From: Lachnospiraceae bacterium
GTDB lineage: Bacteria > Bacillota > Clostridia > Lachnospirales > Lachnospiraceae
Assembly: GCA_016284315.1 (NCBI GenBank)
Contig: JAEEOO010000028.1
Span: 1 to 64,000, forward strand
Direction: 5' to 3'
Length of the DNA: 64,000 bases
A program made the translations under genes and the position numbers. Below, one piece after another: positions 49,809 through 59,026 of the stretch (positions are counted from its first letter, which is position 1; each line of letters opens with the position of its first letter). Below the pieces are notes generated by a model. The model searched no databases, was not told where the DNA came from, and saw nothing but the letters and a program-made list of their open reading frames with translations.

Positions 49809-51273
49809 AAAAGTAATCAAACTTATATGCGCCATTTCCACTGCAGGCTGTCTTGCATTCTCCCTTGCAGGCTGCTCAGCAGTTTCAGATATAACACACG
49901 CAGTTACTGAAGTAACATCGGAATCAACCGAGACTTCAGCATCCGTCAACTCAGACAACGCCGAACTCTTTACCGACAGGGACCTGGATCCCAGCTACGA
50001 AGCATCAAAAGCCGAAACCATCACTCTTTCGGACTCAGGATCAACAAGTTCGTCCAAGTCGGTTGAAATAGACGGATCAACAATTAAAATCACGGAAGGA
50101 GGAATCTACGAACTAACAGGAACATTAACAGACGGACAGATTATTATAGAAGCAGATGACGAAAAGGTCCAGCTTGTACTTTGCGGAGTCAACATCACCA
50201 ATACTTCTTCAGCCACAATCTACGTGCTCGACGCAGACAAAGTATTTATAACATTACAGGAGGATACAGAAAACTATCTCGCCACAACCGGCGAATTTGT
50301 ACAGACCGACGATAATAATGTCGATGCGGTAATCTTCTCAAAGGACGATATCGTTCTTAACGGAGAAGGTTCCCTTACCATCACAACTAAATACGGACAC
50401 GGTGTTGTAAGCAAGGATGACCTTAAGATCACATCAGGAACCTACACCGTAAATGTTTCAAAGGACGCATTCAGCGGAAACGACAGCCTCAGCATCGCAG
50501 ACGGCAACTTTACCGTATCTGCAGGGGATGACGCTTTCCACAGTGATAATATAACAACTGTAAACGGAGGTAATATTAACATTCTTACCTGCTACGAAGG
50601 TCTTGAAGGAACCGCAGTAGTGGTAAACGATGGAAATATAGTAATTAACGCAAGTGATGACGGACTTAACGCCGGTGGCGGAAACGACGGCAGCGGTGCA
50701 GGAAATGAAAGCTTCAATCCTTTCTCAAGCACCGACAATTCATCATATTATATTCAGATTAACGGAGGTAACATTACAATCAACGCAGAGGGTGACGGAG
50801 TGGATGCTAACGGCTCCATTTATGTAACCGGCGGTTATACTCTTATTAACGGCCCTACCATGGCAGCAAACGGAGCTCTTGATTACGACGGAACAGGCGA
50901 AATCACAGGCGGCACTTTCATCGCTATCGGTGCAAGCGGTATGGCAATGAACTTCAGCAGTGCTGACCAGGGATCCATCCTTGTAAGCGGCGTGTCAATT
51001 AAAGAGGGGGACACAATTACTCTTACCGATTCAAAGGGCAATGTAGTGTTAAGCCTTGAATCTCAGGTTTCAACAGATTCAATTCTCTTGAGCTCTGAAG
51101 ACATTAACAGTAGCGAGACCTACACCTTGACCATCGGAAGCTCTTCTACCGAAATCAAGATGGACGGAAACAACCTCTACGGCTCAGGATTCTCAATGGG
51201 ATTCGGCGGAACCCAAGGAGGATTTGGAGGAGGAAAGCCTGAGGGAGATTTCGGTGGCGGACATAGAAGCTAA
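49798..51273 (+). CDS. Cthe_2159-like beta-helix (carbohydrate-binding domain) lipoprotein
   Basis: Lipobox CLAFSLAGCSAV; ITEGGIYELTGTLTDGQIIIEADDEKVQLVLCGVNITNTSSATIYVLDADKVFITL; repetitive NDGNIVINASDDGLNAGGG. Confidence 0.85.
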   Translation: MNYKKVIKLICAISTAGCLAFSLAGCSAVSDITHAVTEVTSESTETSASVNSDNAELFTDRDLDPSYEASKAETITLSDSGSTSSSKSVEIDGSTIKITEGGIYELTGTLTDGQIIIEADDEKVQLVLCGVNITNTSSATIYVLDADKVFITLQEDTENYLATTGEFVQTDDNNVDAVIFSKDDIVLNGEGSLTITTKYGHGVVSKDDLKITSGTYTVNVSKDAFSGNDSLSIADGNFTVSAGDDAFHSDNITTVNGGNINILTCYEGLEGTAVVVNDGNIVINASDDGLNAGGGNDGSGAGNESFNPFSSTDNSSYYIQINGGNITINAEGDGVDANGSIYVTGGYTLINGPTMAANGALDYDGTGEITGGTFIAIGASGMAMNFSSADQGSILVSGVSIKEGDTITLTDSKGNVVLSLESQVSTDSILLSSEDINSSETYTLTIGSSSTEIKMDGNNLYGSGFSMGFGGTQGGFGGGKPEGDFGGGHRS

Positions 51274-51302
51274 AACTCATACTTCATACTTGAAAATGTA
51301 CA

Positions 51303-51342
51303 GATATACCCCGCACAAGATATAGTCTTGGCGGGGTATATC
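51303..51342 (+). terminator. Stem-loop downstream of the VTC operon
   Basis: GATATACCCCGC...GCGGGGTATATC, 12 bp perfect. Confidence 0.6.
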
Positions 51343-51444
51343 TTGTCCTTGACACTTCACATTCTTTACATCTACAATGATAGTGAGATAGTGGATTATT
51401 GCGGAATTGGAATCCGTTGTTTTTATATTACAAGGAGGTAGCTT

Positions 51445-52194
51445 ATGGCAGTTGAATTAGGAACCAAGATGGTTATCAGAGAAGAAACTATTAACAATTC
51501 AAAACGAGTAAATAATAATGATGTCAGAAGGACCTCTGAGGCTTCTTCCGACAGAGCAAGGGAACTTGAAAAAGCAAGACAGGAAGAGAATTTAAAGCGC
51601 GAAGAAAACCGCAAAGCTCTTCTTGAGGAGCAGCAGAAGGCCGCTACTTTAGACAGCACAAGGGGTAAGGTTATCTCAGAGTCTAAAGACGGCGATACCG
51701 TTCGTGCCAGCCAGAAGGCAATGGACGCTGTAAAGGACGGAATCGTTCTTCCCAAGGAAAGCGACGAAGAGGTCACAGATCTTACAGGATATTCTTCAAA
51801 ACAGATCGATACTCTTTACAAAGAAGGCAAGATCAGCCGCGAGACCAGGGACAAAGAGATCAGAAAGCGCGAAGAGCTGAAGAAGCAGCTTAACGAAGAT
51901 CAGGATAAGAAGGAAATCCGCAAGGAACCCGTTAAGGTTGATACAACAGCCGATACAAAGGCTGCCGACGCTCGCAAGAACGATGAGAAAAAAGCAGAAG
52001 CTGCAAAGGATCAGGAAGCAAGAAATCGCGAGGCTCAGAGAAGAAATGATTCTCTCGCAGCCGAGCAGGAGAACTTCAAGAACTTCGAATCCAATATGAA
52101 CGACCTTATCGGTCAGCAGATGAGACAGGGACTTGATCCCAATCTCGAGAGATTCGGAACAGTTGAAGGCTTCAATGTTTCAATCACCCAGTAA
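51445..52194 (+). CDS. Hypothetical highly charged coiled-coil protein
   Basis: 249 aa ORF with RBS (aaggagg); SSDRARELEKARQEENLKREENRKALLEEQQKA; terminator follows. Confidence 0.75.
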   Translation: MAVELGTKMVIREETINNSKRVNNNDVRRTSEASSDRARELEKARQEENLKREENRKALLEEQQKAATLDSTRGKVISESKDGDTVRASQKAMDAVKDGIVLPKESDEEVTDLTGYSSKQIDTLYKEGKISRETRDKEIRKREELKKQLNEDQDKKEIRKEPVKVDTTADTKAADARKNDEKKAEAAKDQEARNREAQRRNDSLAAEQENFKNFESNMNDLIGQQMRQGLDPNLERFGTVEGFNVSITQ

Positions 52195-52210
52195 TATTTC
52201 CGGCATATAC

Positions 52211-52242
52211 AAAACCCCGTATCAAAAATGGTACGGGGTTTC
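52211..52242. terminator. Terminator
   Basis: AAACCCCGTA-tcaaaaatgg-TACGGGGTTT. Confidence 0.85.
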
Positions 52243-52275
52243 TTTTATCTTAAAAGATTGTTGTTTTGTTTTACG

Positions 52276-53976
52276 TTACTGCATTCCTGCAAGGTTAATG
52301 TAGAATACGAACTCTACTCTTCGGCTTGCGTCCTTGTTTACGCTTCCGTCAGCGTTGTAAACGGGTACGTCATATGAGTAACCAACGGGTACAAGAATGT
52401 TTGAAAGCTTTCCGCTTACTTCTTCCGAAATTCCGGATTCGCTTAAGCAGTAATTCTTTACGTTGTCAGCTCTTTCCTGAGACAGTTCTTTATTAAAATC
52501 GTAGTCTCCGTCAGTGTCTGTGTGGCCCTGGACTTCAACTTTTGAAATGAATCCGTCGTACTTCTCGTCGCCGATAACCTCGGTGAAAGCTGTTATAAAG
52601 GCGGTGAGAGCAGCTTTTCCATCTGCGGAAAGTTCTGCGCTGTTGGTGGCAAAAAGGATTGATGAATCAAGGATGATCTCTCCTGTTTCTTCATCGATCT
52701 TTGCAGCAATTCCCTTATTTGAGAAGGCCTCCTCAAAATCGCTCAAGAGATTGTCTCTTGTCTCAAGGATCTCTTCAATCTCTTCATCCGTAAGGTTTTC
52801 AAGAACCGCCACATCTTCCTCTGATACGTTGGCTCCAAGATCTTCGATGGTGTAGTGGTTAACACTGGCCTCGGAAAGGAAGGTGCTTAAGTAGTAATAG
52901 TTTTTCTTTCCATCGGATAATACAAGTCCGTCAAATCCGCAGTAGAACATGACCATCTGATGGGTGTGGGTCTCGCCGTTCTGGTCCTTGTAGGAGAAGG
53001 TAAAGAGTCCGTCCTCATCCCATTTTGCGATTCCGTTGCAAACTCCCGCATGGCCATCGGTGTCGGTCTTAAGAGAGAATGTAGACTTCTTAAGCACAAG
53101 GTTTCCTACAGAATCAAGAGCTACGGTCATATCGATTCCTGTAATATCATCGATCTTCTTGGAATTCTCCGAAAGACTGCTTTCTACAGATACACTTTCC
53201 TCGGTAACATAGCTTCTCCAGCTTGTGAAATCTCGCTCGATAAGAGTGTATTCCGTCTTGTCATCTTTAAGTGTAAGCTTCGGTCCGCAGAATTCGAAGA
53301 TGTATGAAATGCTGTTATCATCGAAGGTATAGGACAGGTCACCGGTGGTCTCGTCGTAGCTCCAATTAATAACGGGGGTAAAGGTTATAACATTTCCGTC
53401 AACGGTAAATGCCGCGTCACAGCTGACTCCGTTATTGTCGTCGCCACTGACTGCGTAGTAGATCTGGCACCAGTTGTACTGAGTGTCGGTGATCAGCGCA
53501 TTATCAAGCTCCGCGTTTCCGGAGACGATCCTGTAAGGAATTGAAGAAACCATCTTGCCCGCAAAATTGCTGCAGATATCTTCGCCCTTGGTCCACTGTG
53601 CTTGGTTTAAAAATCTTCGGGATGCGTATGATGTCTGGATCCCGTCCTTCGGATGGTTCAATCTGTAATCCCCGTAGAACATCTGGGGAGTGTATTTAAC
53701 TTTTGCGTAGATGTCGGCAGCGCTGACTGCTTCAGTCTCAGGCATGTCCCCACCATACCATCTGCCGTCGTAAAATACTTCGCCGAAAGGGAAGAATGAA
53801 TCGCTGTCTGAGCCTTCTTCCGAGTTATCTTCCGAGTCTGCTCCGGATTCCGGCACATCTCCCTGTTCCATTCCATAGTTCTGATCAGGCTGGGCAGGCC
53901 TCTTATCAGAACATCCTACCAGCGCGATCATAAGCGCCGCACCCAATATCGGCAACAACCAATGTTTACTCACCAT
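52276..53976 (-). CDS. OmpA-domain lipoprotein
   Basis: Lipobox LMIALVGCSDK; C-terminal ILDSSILFATNSAELSADGKAALTAFITAF...VEVQGHTDTDGDYDFNKELSQERADNVKNY...ASRRVEFVF. Confidence 0.85.
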   Translation of the reverse strand: MVSKHWLLPILGAALMIALVGCSDKRPAQPDQNYGMEQGDVPESGADSEDNSEEGSDSDSFFPFGEVFYDGRWYGGDMPETEAVSAADIYAKVKYTPQMFYGDYRLNHPKDGIQTSYASRRFLNQAQWTKGEDICSNFAGKMVSSIPYRIVSGNAELDNALITDTQYNWCQIYYAVSGDDNNGVSCDAAFTVDGNVITFTPVINWSYDETTGDLSYTFDDNSISYIFEFCGPKLTLKDDKTEYTLIERDFTSWRSYVTEESVSVESSLSENSKKIDDITGIDMTVALDSVGNLVLKKSTFSLKTDTDGHAGVCNGIAKWDEDGLFTFSYKDQNGETHTHQMVMFYCGFDGLVLSDGKKNYYYLSTFLSEASVNHYTIEDLGANVSEEDVAVLENLTDEEIEEILETRDNLLSDFEEAFSNKGIAAKIDEETGEIILDSSILFATNSAELSADGKAALTAFITAFTEVIGDEKYDGFISKVEVQGHTDTDGDYDFNKELSQERADNVKNYCLSESGISEEVSGKLSNILVPVGYSYDVPVYNADGSVNKDASRRVEFVFYINLAGMQ

Positions 53977-53999
53977 ACCAACCCTCAATACTCTCTTTT

Positions 54000-54704
54000 T
54001 TATAACTGTGGAACAAGTGCGCGAACAAGCTTTGCACAATGCTCTGCTGCATGCTTTTCAAATGTAGGATAATCCATCTGTGCTGAATCGTCCGCTTTGT
54101 CGGAGATTGCTCTTAAGATCACAAAGGGAATTCCGTTTAAGTATGCGCCGTGTGCAATGGAAGCACCTTCCATTTCACAGCAGTCGCCCTTGAAATTCTC
54201 AATGAGCTTTTCTTTGATGTCCTTTGCGCAGATGAACTGGTCGCCGCTGACTACACGTCCAACAAGAGTGTGAAGTTCGGGAAGAACTTCTTTGCAAGTC
54301 TTTTCAGCAAGTTCGATCATCTTTTCATCGGCAGGGAATTCCCTGATACCAAGCTGAGGGACTTCGCCAAGAGCGTATCCAAAATTTGTGACATCAACGT
54401 CATGATGTACCGCAACCTTGGAAATAAGGATATCTCCGATATCCAATTTTGCGTTAAGGGATCCGGCAACACCGGTGTTAATGATATGAGTAACCTCGAA
54501 AATATCGGAAAGGATCTGGACGCAAAGAGCTGCGTTTACTTTTCCGATTCCGCTTCTTACAACTACGATCTCTGCGCCGTCAAGAGTTCCTTCGTTGAAC
54601 TCCATGTTTGCTTTGGTGATGACTCTTGTAACGTTCATCTGTTTCTTTAATGTGTCAACTTCGAGCTCCATTGCTCCGATAATTCCGATCTTACTCATAG
54701 GCAT
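54000..54704 (-). CDS. mtnN: 5'-methylthioadenosine/S-adenosylhomocysteine nucleosidase
   Basis: KIGIIGAMELEVDTL; VTHIINTGVAGSLNAKLDIGDILIS; CCEMEGASIAHGAYLNGIPFVILRAISDKAD. Confidence 0.96.
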   Translation of the reverse strand: MPMSKIGIIGAMELEVDTLKKQMNVTRVITKANMEFNEGTLDGAEIVVVRSGIGKVNAALCVQILSDIFEVTHIINTGVAGSLNAKLDIGDILISKVAVHHDVDVTNFGYALGEVPQLGIREFPADEKMIELAEKTCKEVLPELHTLVGRVVSGDQFICAKDIKEKLIENFKGDCCEMEGASIAHGAYLNGIPFVILRAISDKADDSAQMDYPTFEKHAAEHCAKLVRALVPQL

Positions 54705-54723
54705 TTTCCTTTCAAAATAAAAT

Positions 54724-54749
54724 CCACCGGCCTGTTACAAAGCCGGTGG
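54724..54749. terminator. Terminator between luxS and mtnN
   Basis: CCACCGGC-ctgttacaaa-GCCGGTGG. Confidence 0.7.
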
Positions 54750-54774
54750 GGTTAAAATAGTCTCTTTATCCGTT

Positions 54775-55254
54775 TTACTGAGGATATACCAGCCTGTCTT
54801 CTCCGATTCCGTATAAAACATTATCAAGATACCTGGCAGCAAGATAGTTTGCCATTCCAAGATTCATGTCAAGATAGTTTCCGCAATCCTTGGGTGAAGC
54901 GCCGGGCACATCTCCCTTAAAATCTCTAATAAATTCATACATCTCGACCATAAGAGGAACGATATCCTTGGACTCATAATCCCCTGCAAGGAGGAGGTAG
55001 AATCCGGTACGGCATCCCATAGGTCCAAAGTATACGGTCTTATCCTTATACTGAGGGTGGTTCCTTAAAAAGGTAGCCGCAAGGTGCTCGATGGTATGCA
55101 TCTCAGCAGTGTTCATAACAGGCTCCTCGTTGGGGCTTGTCATTCTAAGATCGAAGGTGGTGATGGTCTCAGCACCAACATGATCTTTTCTGGAGACATA
55201 TACTCCGGGCTGTAACTTGATATGGTCAATTGTAAAGCTGGCTATTTTTTCCAT
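54775..55254 (-). CDS. luxS: S-ribosylhomocysteine lyase
   Basis: MHTIEHLAATFLRNH; VYFGPMGCRTGFYLL. Confidence 0.97.
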   Translation of the reverse strand: MEKIASFTIDHIKLQPGVYVSRKDHVGAETITTFDLRMTSPNEEPVMNTAEMHTIEHLAATFLRNHPQYKDKTVYFGPMGCRTGFYLLLAGDYESKDIVPLMVEMYEFIRDFKGDVPGASPKDCGNYLDMNLGMANYLAARYLDNVLYGIGEDRLVYPQ

Positions 55255-55267
55255 TTTGAATCCTTAA

Positions 55268-56014
55268 TTACTTTTTATCATCAGCAGGCTTAACAGCAAC
55301 AGGTCTCTTGAAAGCGGGCTTAACGGTAGCTGCTGCGGCTGCAACGGTCTCTTTAACTGCCTTTGCTGCAACATCTGCAGTTTCTTTAGCTCCCTTTGCT
55401 GCGGTATCAGCGGTAACCTTAGCGGTTTCCTTAGCTACTCCGGCTACTTTCTTGGTCTCCTCGGTTGCCTTCTTTGCTACTTTCTTTGTTTCTGCAGTAG
55501 CTTTCTTTGCTACCTTCTTGGTTTCTTTCTTAGTATCGGCAGCTACCTTCTTTGCAGTCTCGGTAGCCTTCTTGGTTGCTTTCTTGGTCTCGGCCTCAGC
55601 CTTCTTAGCAACCTTCTTGGTTTCTGCGGTAGCTTTCTTTGCTACCTTCTTGGTTTCCTCTGCAGCCTTCTTAACTGCTTTCTTTGCTGCACTTACTGTA
55701 CGAAGTGAGAGGATCTTGTTGGCAACCTCTACATTGCCGGCAACGGTGTATTTCTGTGCTGCGTAAGCATCTGCGGGCTCAACTTTTCCGTCAACCACAT
55801 CAATGAGAACTTTTGAATCGATGTCAACAAGAGCATCGTTATCATAGTAATCATAGGGCTGAACATTGAACTTTCCTTCGGAAACCTCAATATAGAAAGC
55901 GCCTTCTCCCTCTCCTTTTACATTGATCTGAATGGCTTTGTGACCGTCAACGTCCCAGCCTTCAGCCTTTGCGTATGCTTTCTGCACCTTTTCAACAATC
56001 TTTTCGTAAGTCAT
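55268..56014 (-). CDS. SCP2-like sterol-carrier domain with C-terminal Lys/Ala-rich H1-like tail
   Basis: N-term GHKAIQINVKGEGEGAFYIEVSEGKFNVQPYDYYDNDALVDIDSKVLIDVVDGKVEPADAYAAQKYTVAGNVEVANKIL; tail of ETKKVAKKATAETKKVAKKA repeats. Start taken at MTYEKIVEKV. Confidence 0.8.
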   Translation of the reverse strand: MTYEKIVEKVQKAYAKAEGWDVDGHKAIQINVKGEGEGAFYIEVSEGKFNVQPYDYYDNDALVDIDSKVLIDVVDGKVEPADAYAAQKYTVAGNVEVANKILSLRTVSAAKKAVKKAAEETKKVAKKATAETKKVAKKAEAETKKATKKATETAKKVAADTKKETKKVAKKATAETKKVAKKATEETKKVAGVAKETAKVTADTAAKGAKETADVAAKAVKETVAAAAATVKPAFKRPVAVKPADDKK

Positions 56015-56165
56015 TTTTTCCTCCTTAAATCCATCTTTAAAACTCGTAATTCTAAAAACATACATTAAGAACAAAATAAAGAACAAACAAACTATTCACA
56101 TTATAATGCCAAGTTTCTTCAAATACAACAAATAATAGCGAGAAAATTTGTATATTTATACAAAA

Positions 56166-56195
56166 AAACTCCGACGATTTCCATCATCGGAGTTT
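56166..56195. terminator. Terminator
   Basis: AAACTCCGA...TCGGAGTTT. Confidence 0.75.
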
Positions 56196-56219
56196 CCATA
56201 CACCCTTTAGGCGCATTAT

Positions 56220-56804
56220 TTATTTAAAATATCTGTCCAAAAGGCCCTTCAAAGCCTTGCCGTGACGGGCTTCGTCACGTGCCATCTCATGAACTGTATC
56301 ATGAATAGCATCGAGATTGTTCTTCTTAGCACACTTTGCAAGATCGGTCTTGCCCTGGGTCGCACCGAATTCGCAATCAACTCTCCATGCAAGGTTATCC
56401 TTGGTTGAAGATGTCATCTTGGGCTCTAACTCGGAACCAAGCATCTCGGCAAACTTAGCTGCATGCTCTGCTTCCTCGAAAGCTGCCTTTTCCCAATAAA
56501 GGCCGATCTCGGGATATCCTTCTCTGTGAGCTACGCGAGCCATGCAAAGATACATTCCGACTTCTGAGCACTCGCCTTCAAAGTTAGCCTTGAGCTGCTC
56601 GAAGATATACTTCTTGTCTTCTTCGCTGATCTCTGAATTGTTTTTAACAGTGGTGGCATATACACCGAACTCGTGCTCAGCTGCAAGAGTAAGCTCGCCT
56701 TCAACTGCCTTGAATTTATCGCCGCTAACGTGGCAAATAGGGCATTCTGCGGGGGGATTATCACCCTCATGAACATATCCGCAAACAGGACATACATACT
56801 TCAT
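56220..56804 (-). CDS. rbr: Rubrerythrin with N-terminal rubredoxin-like domain
   Basis: CPVCGYVHEGDNPPAECPICHV; ferritin-like EGECSEVGMYLCMARVAHREGYPEIGLYWEKAAFEEAEHAAKFAEML; DEARHGKAL. Confidence 0.93.
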   Translation of the reverse strand: MKYVCPVCGYVHEGDNPPAECPICHVSGDKFKAVEGELTLAAEHEFGVYATTVKNNSEISEEDKKYIFEQLKANFEGECSEVGMYLCMARVAHREGYPEIGLYWEKAAFEEAEHAAKFAEMLGSELEPKMTSSTKDNLAWRVDCEFGATQGKTDLAKCAKKNNLDAIHDTVHEMARDEARHGKALKGLLDRYFK

Positions 56805-57099
56805 AGTCTTTTCCTCCGTTTACATTAGTCTGTGCAGTTGTAAATGCATCTAACTTAAGATTATACTGTCCCGGTTTCCACGTCAACCTAATCTTGGTTA
56901 GCGGCAACTACCAAATAACCATTGTGTACATAGTTTCCTTGATCTTCCACATTTAATTGTGAAATTATTTTATAAATTTTTAAGACTTATTTTCTTCGAT
57001 TTTTAACTCCTTGTGATATACTCATCAATAGAAACGGCAATTAACACAGAGTTTTTAGCCACCCGAAAATTCGAATTTTAAAAAACGGTGATCTGAAAT

Positions 57100-58197
57100 A
57101 TGAAGATAAAAACCAAAATAATCGTGGCTTGTATTATTTCAATCGTAGTTCCGCTTCTGTTTATGTTACTGGCCTTCCTTGGAATAGGTCGTTTCCTCGG
57201 CGGAATCACACCGGAGATGAAATTCACCTTTGACCAGCTGACAAAGCACTGGCTCATAGACCTTTTGATCGCATGTATCGTCATCATGGTCATGACGGGC
57301 CTTCTTGTTTCCACCTGGATAAGGCGAGGCATTTACGAACCGGTCAGTAAGCTGAACGAAGCCATGAACAAGATCCGCGAAGGTGATTATACATATATTC
57401 TTGAATCCAACGCCGAGAACGAGTTCGGTGATCTTTACAGAAACTATGAAGACATGCGCATGCGGCTTCAGGAAACCTGTGAAGAACGAGTCCGTCAGGA
57501 AGAAAAGAACCGTGAGCTTGTGAGCAATATCTCTCACGACCTTAAAACTCCCATAACCGCCATCAAGGGTTATGCCGAAGGAATCCTCGACGGAATATGT
57601 ACCACCCCGGAAAAGACCACGAAATACGTTCGTACCATATACAATAAAGCAGTTGATATGGACAGGCTCATAAACGAGCTTACTACTTATTCTAATGTAG
57701 ACAACGACAGGATACCTTACAAGTTCTTAAGGATCAGCATTACCGATTACTTCAACGACTGTATCGAAGAGATCGGACTTGACCTTGAGCAGCGAGGCAT
57801 CGAATACACTTACACCTGCATGGTTTCCCCCGATACATTGGTTATCGCCGATCCCGAGCAGCTTAAGAAAGTAATTAACAACATTATCAGCAATTCCATT
57901 AAATACATCGACAAGCCCCAGGGCAAGATCGATATAAGGCTCCTTGATCAGAACGATTCCGTTATGGTTGAGATTGAGGACAACGGTCGCGGAATTGCAC
58001 AGCAGGATCTTCCCAAGATCTTTGAGAGATTCTACAGAACCGACTCCTCCCGAAATTCCGCACAGGGCGGCAGCGGCATCGGTCTTTCGATCGTTAAGAA
58101 GATCATCGAGGACCACGGCGGATACATCTGGGCTACCAGTAAAGAAGGCGAAAGCACCTGTATGCACTTTGTACTTAGAAAATATATGGAACTTTAA
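57100..58197 (+). CDS. HAMP-domain sensor histidine kinase
   Basis: LVSNISHDLKTPITAIKGYAEGIL; VEIEDNGRGIAQQDLPKIFERFYR; GGSGIGLSIVKKIIEDHGG. Confidence 0.96.
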   Translation: MKIKTKIIVACIISIVVPLLFMLLAFLGIGRFLGGITPEMKFTFDQLTKHWLIDLLIACIVIMVMTGLLVSTWIRRGIYEPVSKLNEAMNKIREGDYTYILESNAENEFGDLYRNYEDMRMRLQETCEERVRQEEKNRELVSNISHDLKTPITAIKGYAEGILDGICTTPEKTTKYVRTIYNKAVDMDRLINELTTYSNVDNDRIPYKFLRISITDYFNDCIEEIGLDLEQRGIEYTYTCMVSPDTLVIADPEQLKKVINNIISNSIKYIDKPQGKIDIRLLDQNDSVMVEIEDNGRGIAQQDLPKIFERFYRTDSSRNSAQGGSGIGLSIVKKIIEDHGGYIWATSKEGESTCMHFVLRKYMEL

Positions 58198-58221
58198 ATA
58201 CTTACGACTGGAGATGACTGT

Positions 58222-58917
58222 ATGAGCAAGATTTTAATCATTGAAGATGAAGCAGATATCGCAAATCTTGAAAAAGATTATCTCGAGATGAGCGATTATG
58301 AAGTTGATGTTTGCAATACCGGTTTAAAGGGACTTGAGGCTGCTAAGAATAATGAATATGACCTTGTAGTACTTGACCTTATGCTTCCCGAGATGGACGG
58401 CTTTGAGGTATGCAAAGAGATCCGTAAAGAGATCAATATTCCCATTATCATGGTTTCCGCAAAGAAGGATGACATAGACAAGATCAGAGGCCTCGGCCTT
58501 GGTGCTGATGACTATATGACAAAGCCCTTCAGCCCCAGCGAGCTTGTAGCAAGAGTTAAGGCCCACCTTTCAAGATATGACAGGCTTGTCAGCGCCGGTC
58601 AGCAGAAGACTCAGAACGATATCATCGAGATCAGAGGCCTTAGGATTGACAAGACAGCCCGCCGCGTATTTATCGAGGGCGAAGAAAAGCCTTTCACCAC
58701 CAAGGAGTTTGATCTTTTAACATTCCTTGCCGAGAATCCTAACCACGTATTTACCAAGGAAGAGCTTTTCAGAAGGATCTGGGACATGGAATCAATTGGT
58801 GATATCGCAACCGTTACGGTTCACATCAAGAAGATTCGTGAAAAGATTGAGAAAGACAACGCAAATCCCGATTACATCGAAACGATCTGGGGCGTTGGCT
58901 ATAGATTTAAAGTATAA
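58222..58917 (+). CDS. OmpR-family response regulator
   Basis: ILIIEDEADIANLEKDYLE; LVVLDLMLPEMDGFEV; KKDDIDKIRGLGLGADDYMTKPF; winged-helix C-terminus. Confidence 0.97.
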   Translation: MSKILIIEDEADIANLEKDYLEMSDYEVDVCNTGLKGLEAAKNNEYDLVVLDLMLPEMDGFEVCKEIRKEINIPIIMVSAKKDDIDKIRGLGLGADDYMTKPFSPSELVARVKAHLSRYDRLVSAGQQKTQNDIIEIRGLRIDKTARRVFIEGEEKPFTTKEFDLLTFLAENPNHVFTKEELFRRIWDMESIGDIATVTVHIKKIREKIEKDNANPDYIETIWGVGYRFKV

Positions 58918-58962
58918 TGCTTAAACCTTAGGGACATTAAAAGCATTATCTCCTGCAAAAAC

Positions 58963-58998
58963 AAAGAGTATCGTGACCTTCTGATCACGATACTCTTT
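58963..58998. terminator. Bidirectional terminator
   Basis: AAAGAGTATCGTGA-ccttctga-TCACGATACTCTTT, 14 bp perfect. Confidence 0.9.
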
Positions 58999-59026
58999 TA
59001 TATTGGTTAAAATTGTTCGATCTGAA

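Noticed and set aside
54000-55254. mtnN-luxS as a notable system
   Set aside because: A well-known activated methyl cycle / AI-2 pairing; ordinary.
55440-55690. Second block of short DNA repeats
   Set aside because: Coding repeats of the AKK/TKK tail of the SCP2-domain protein.
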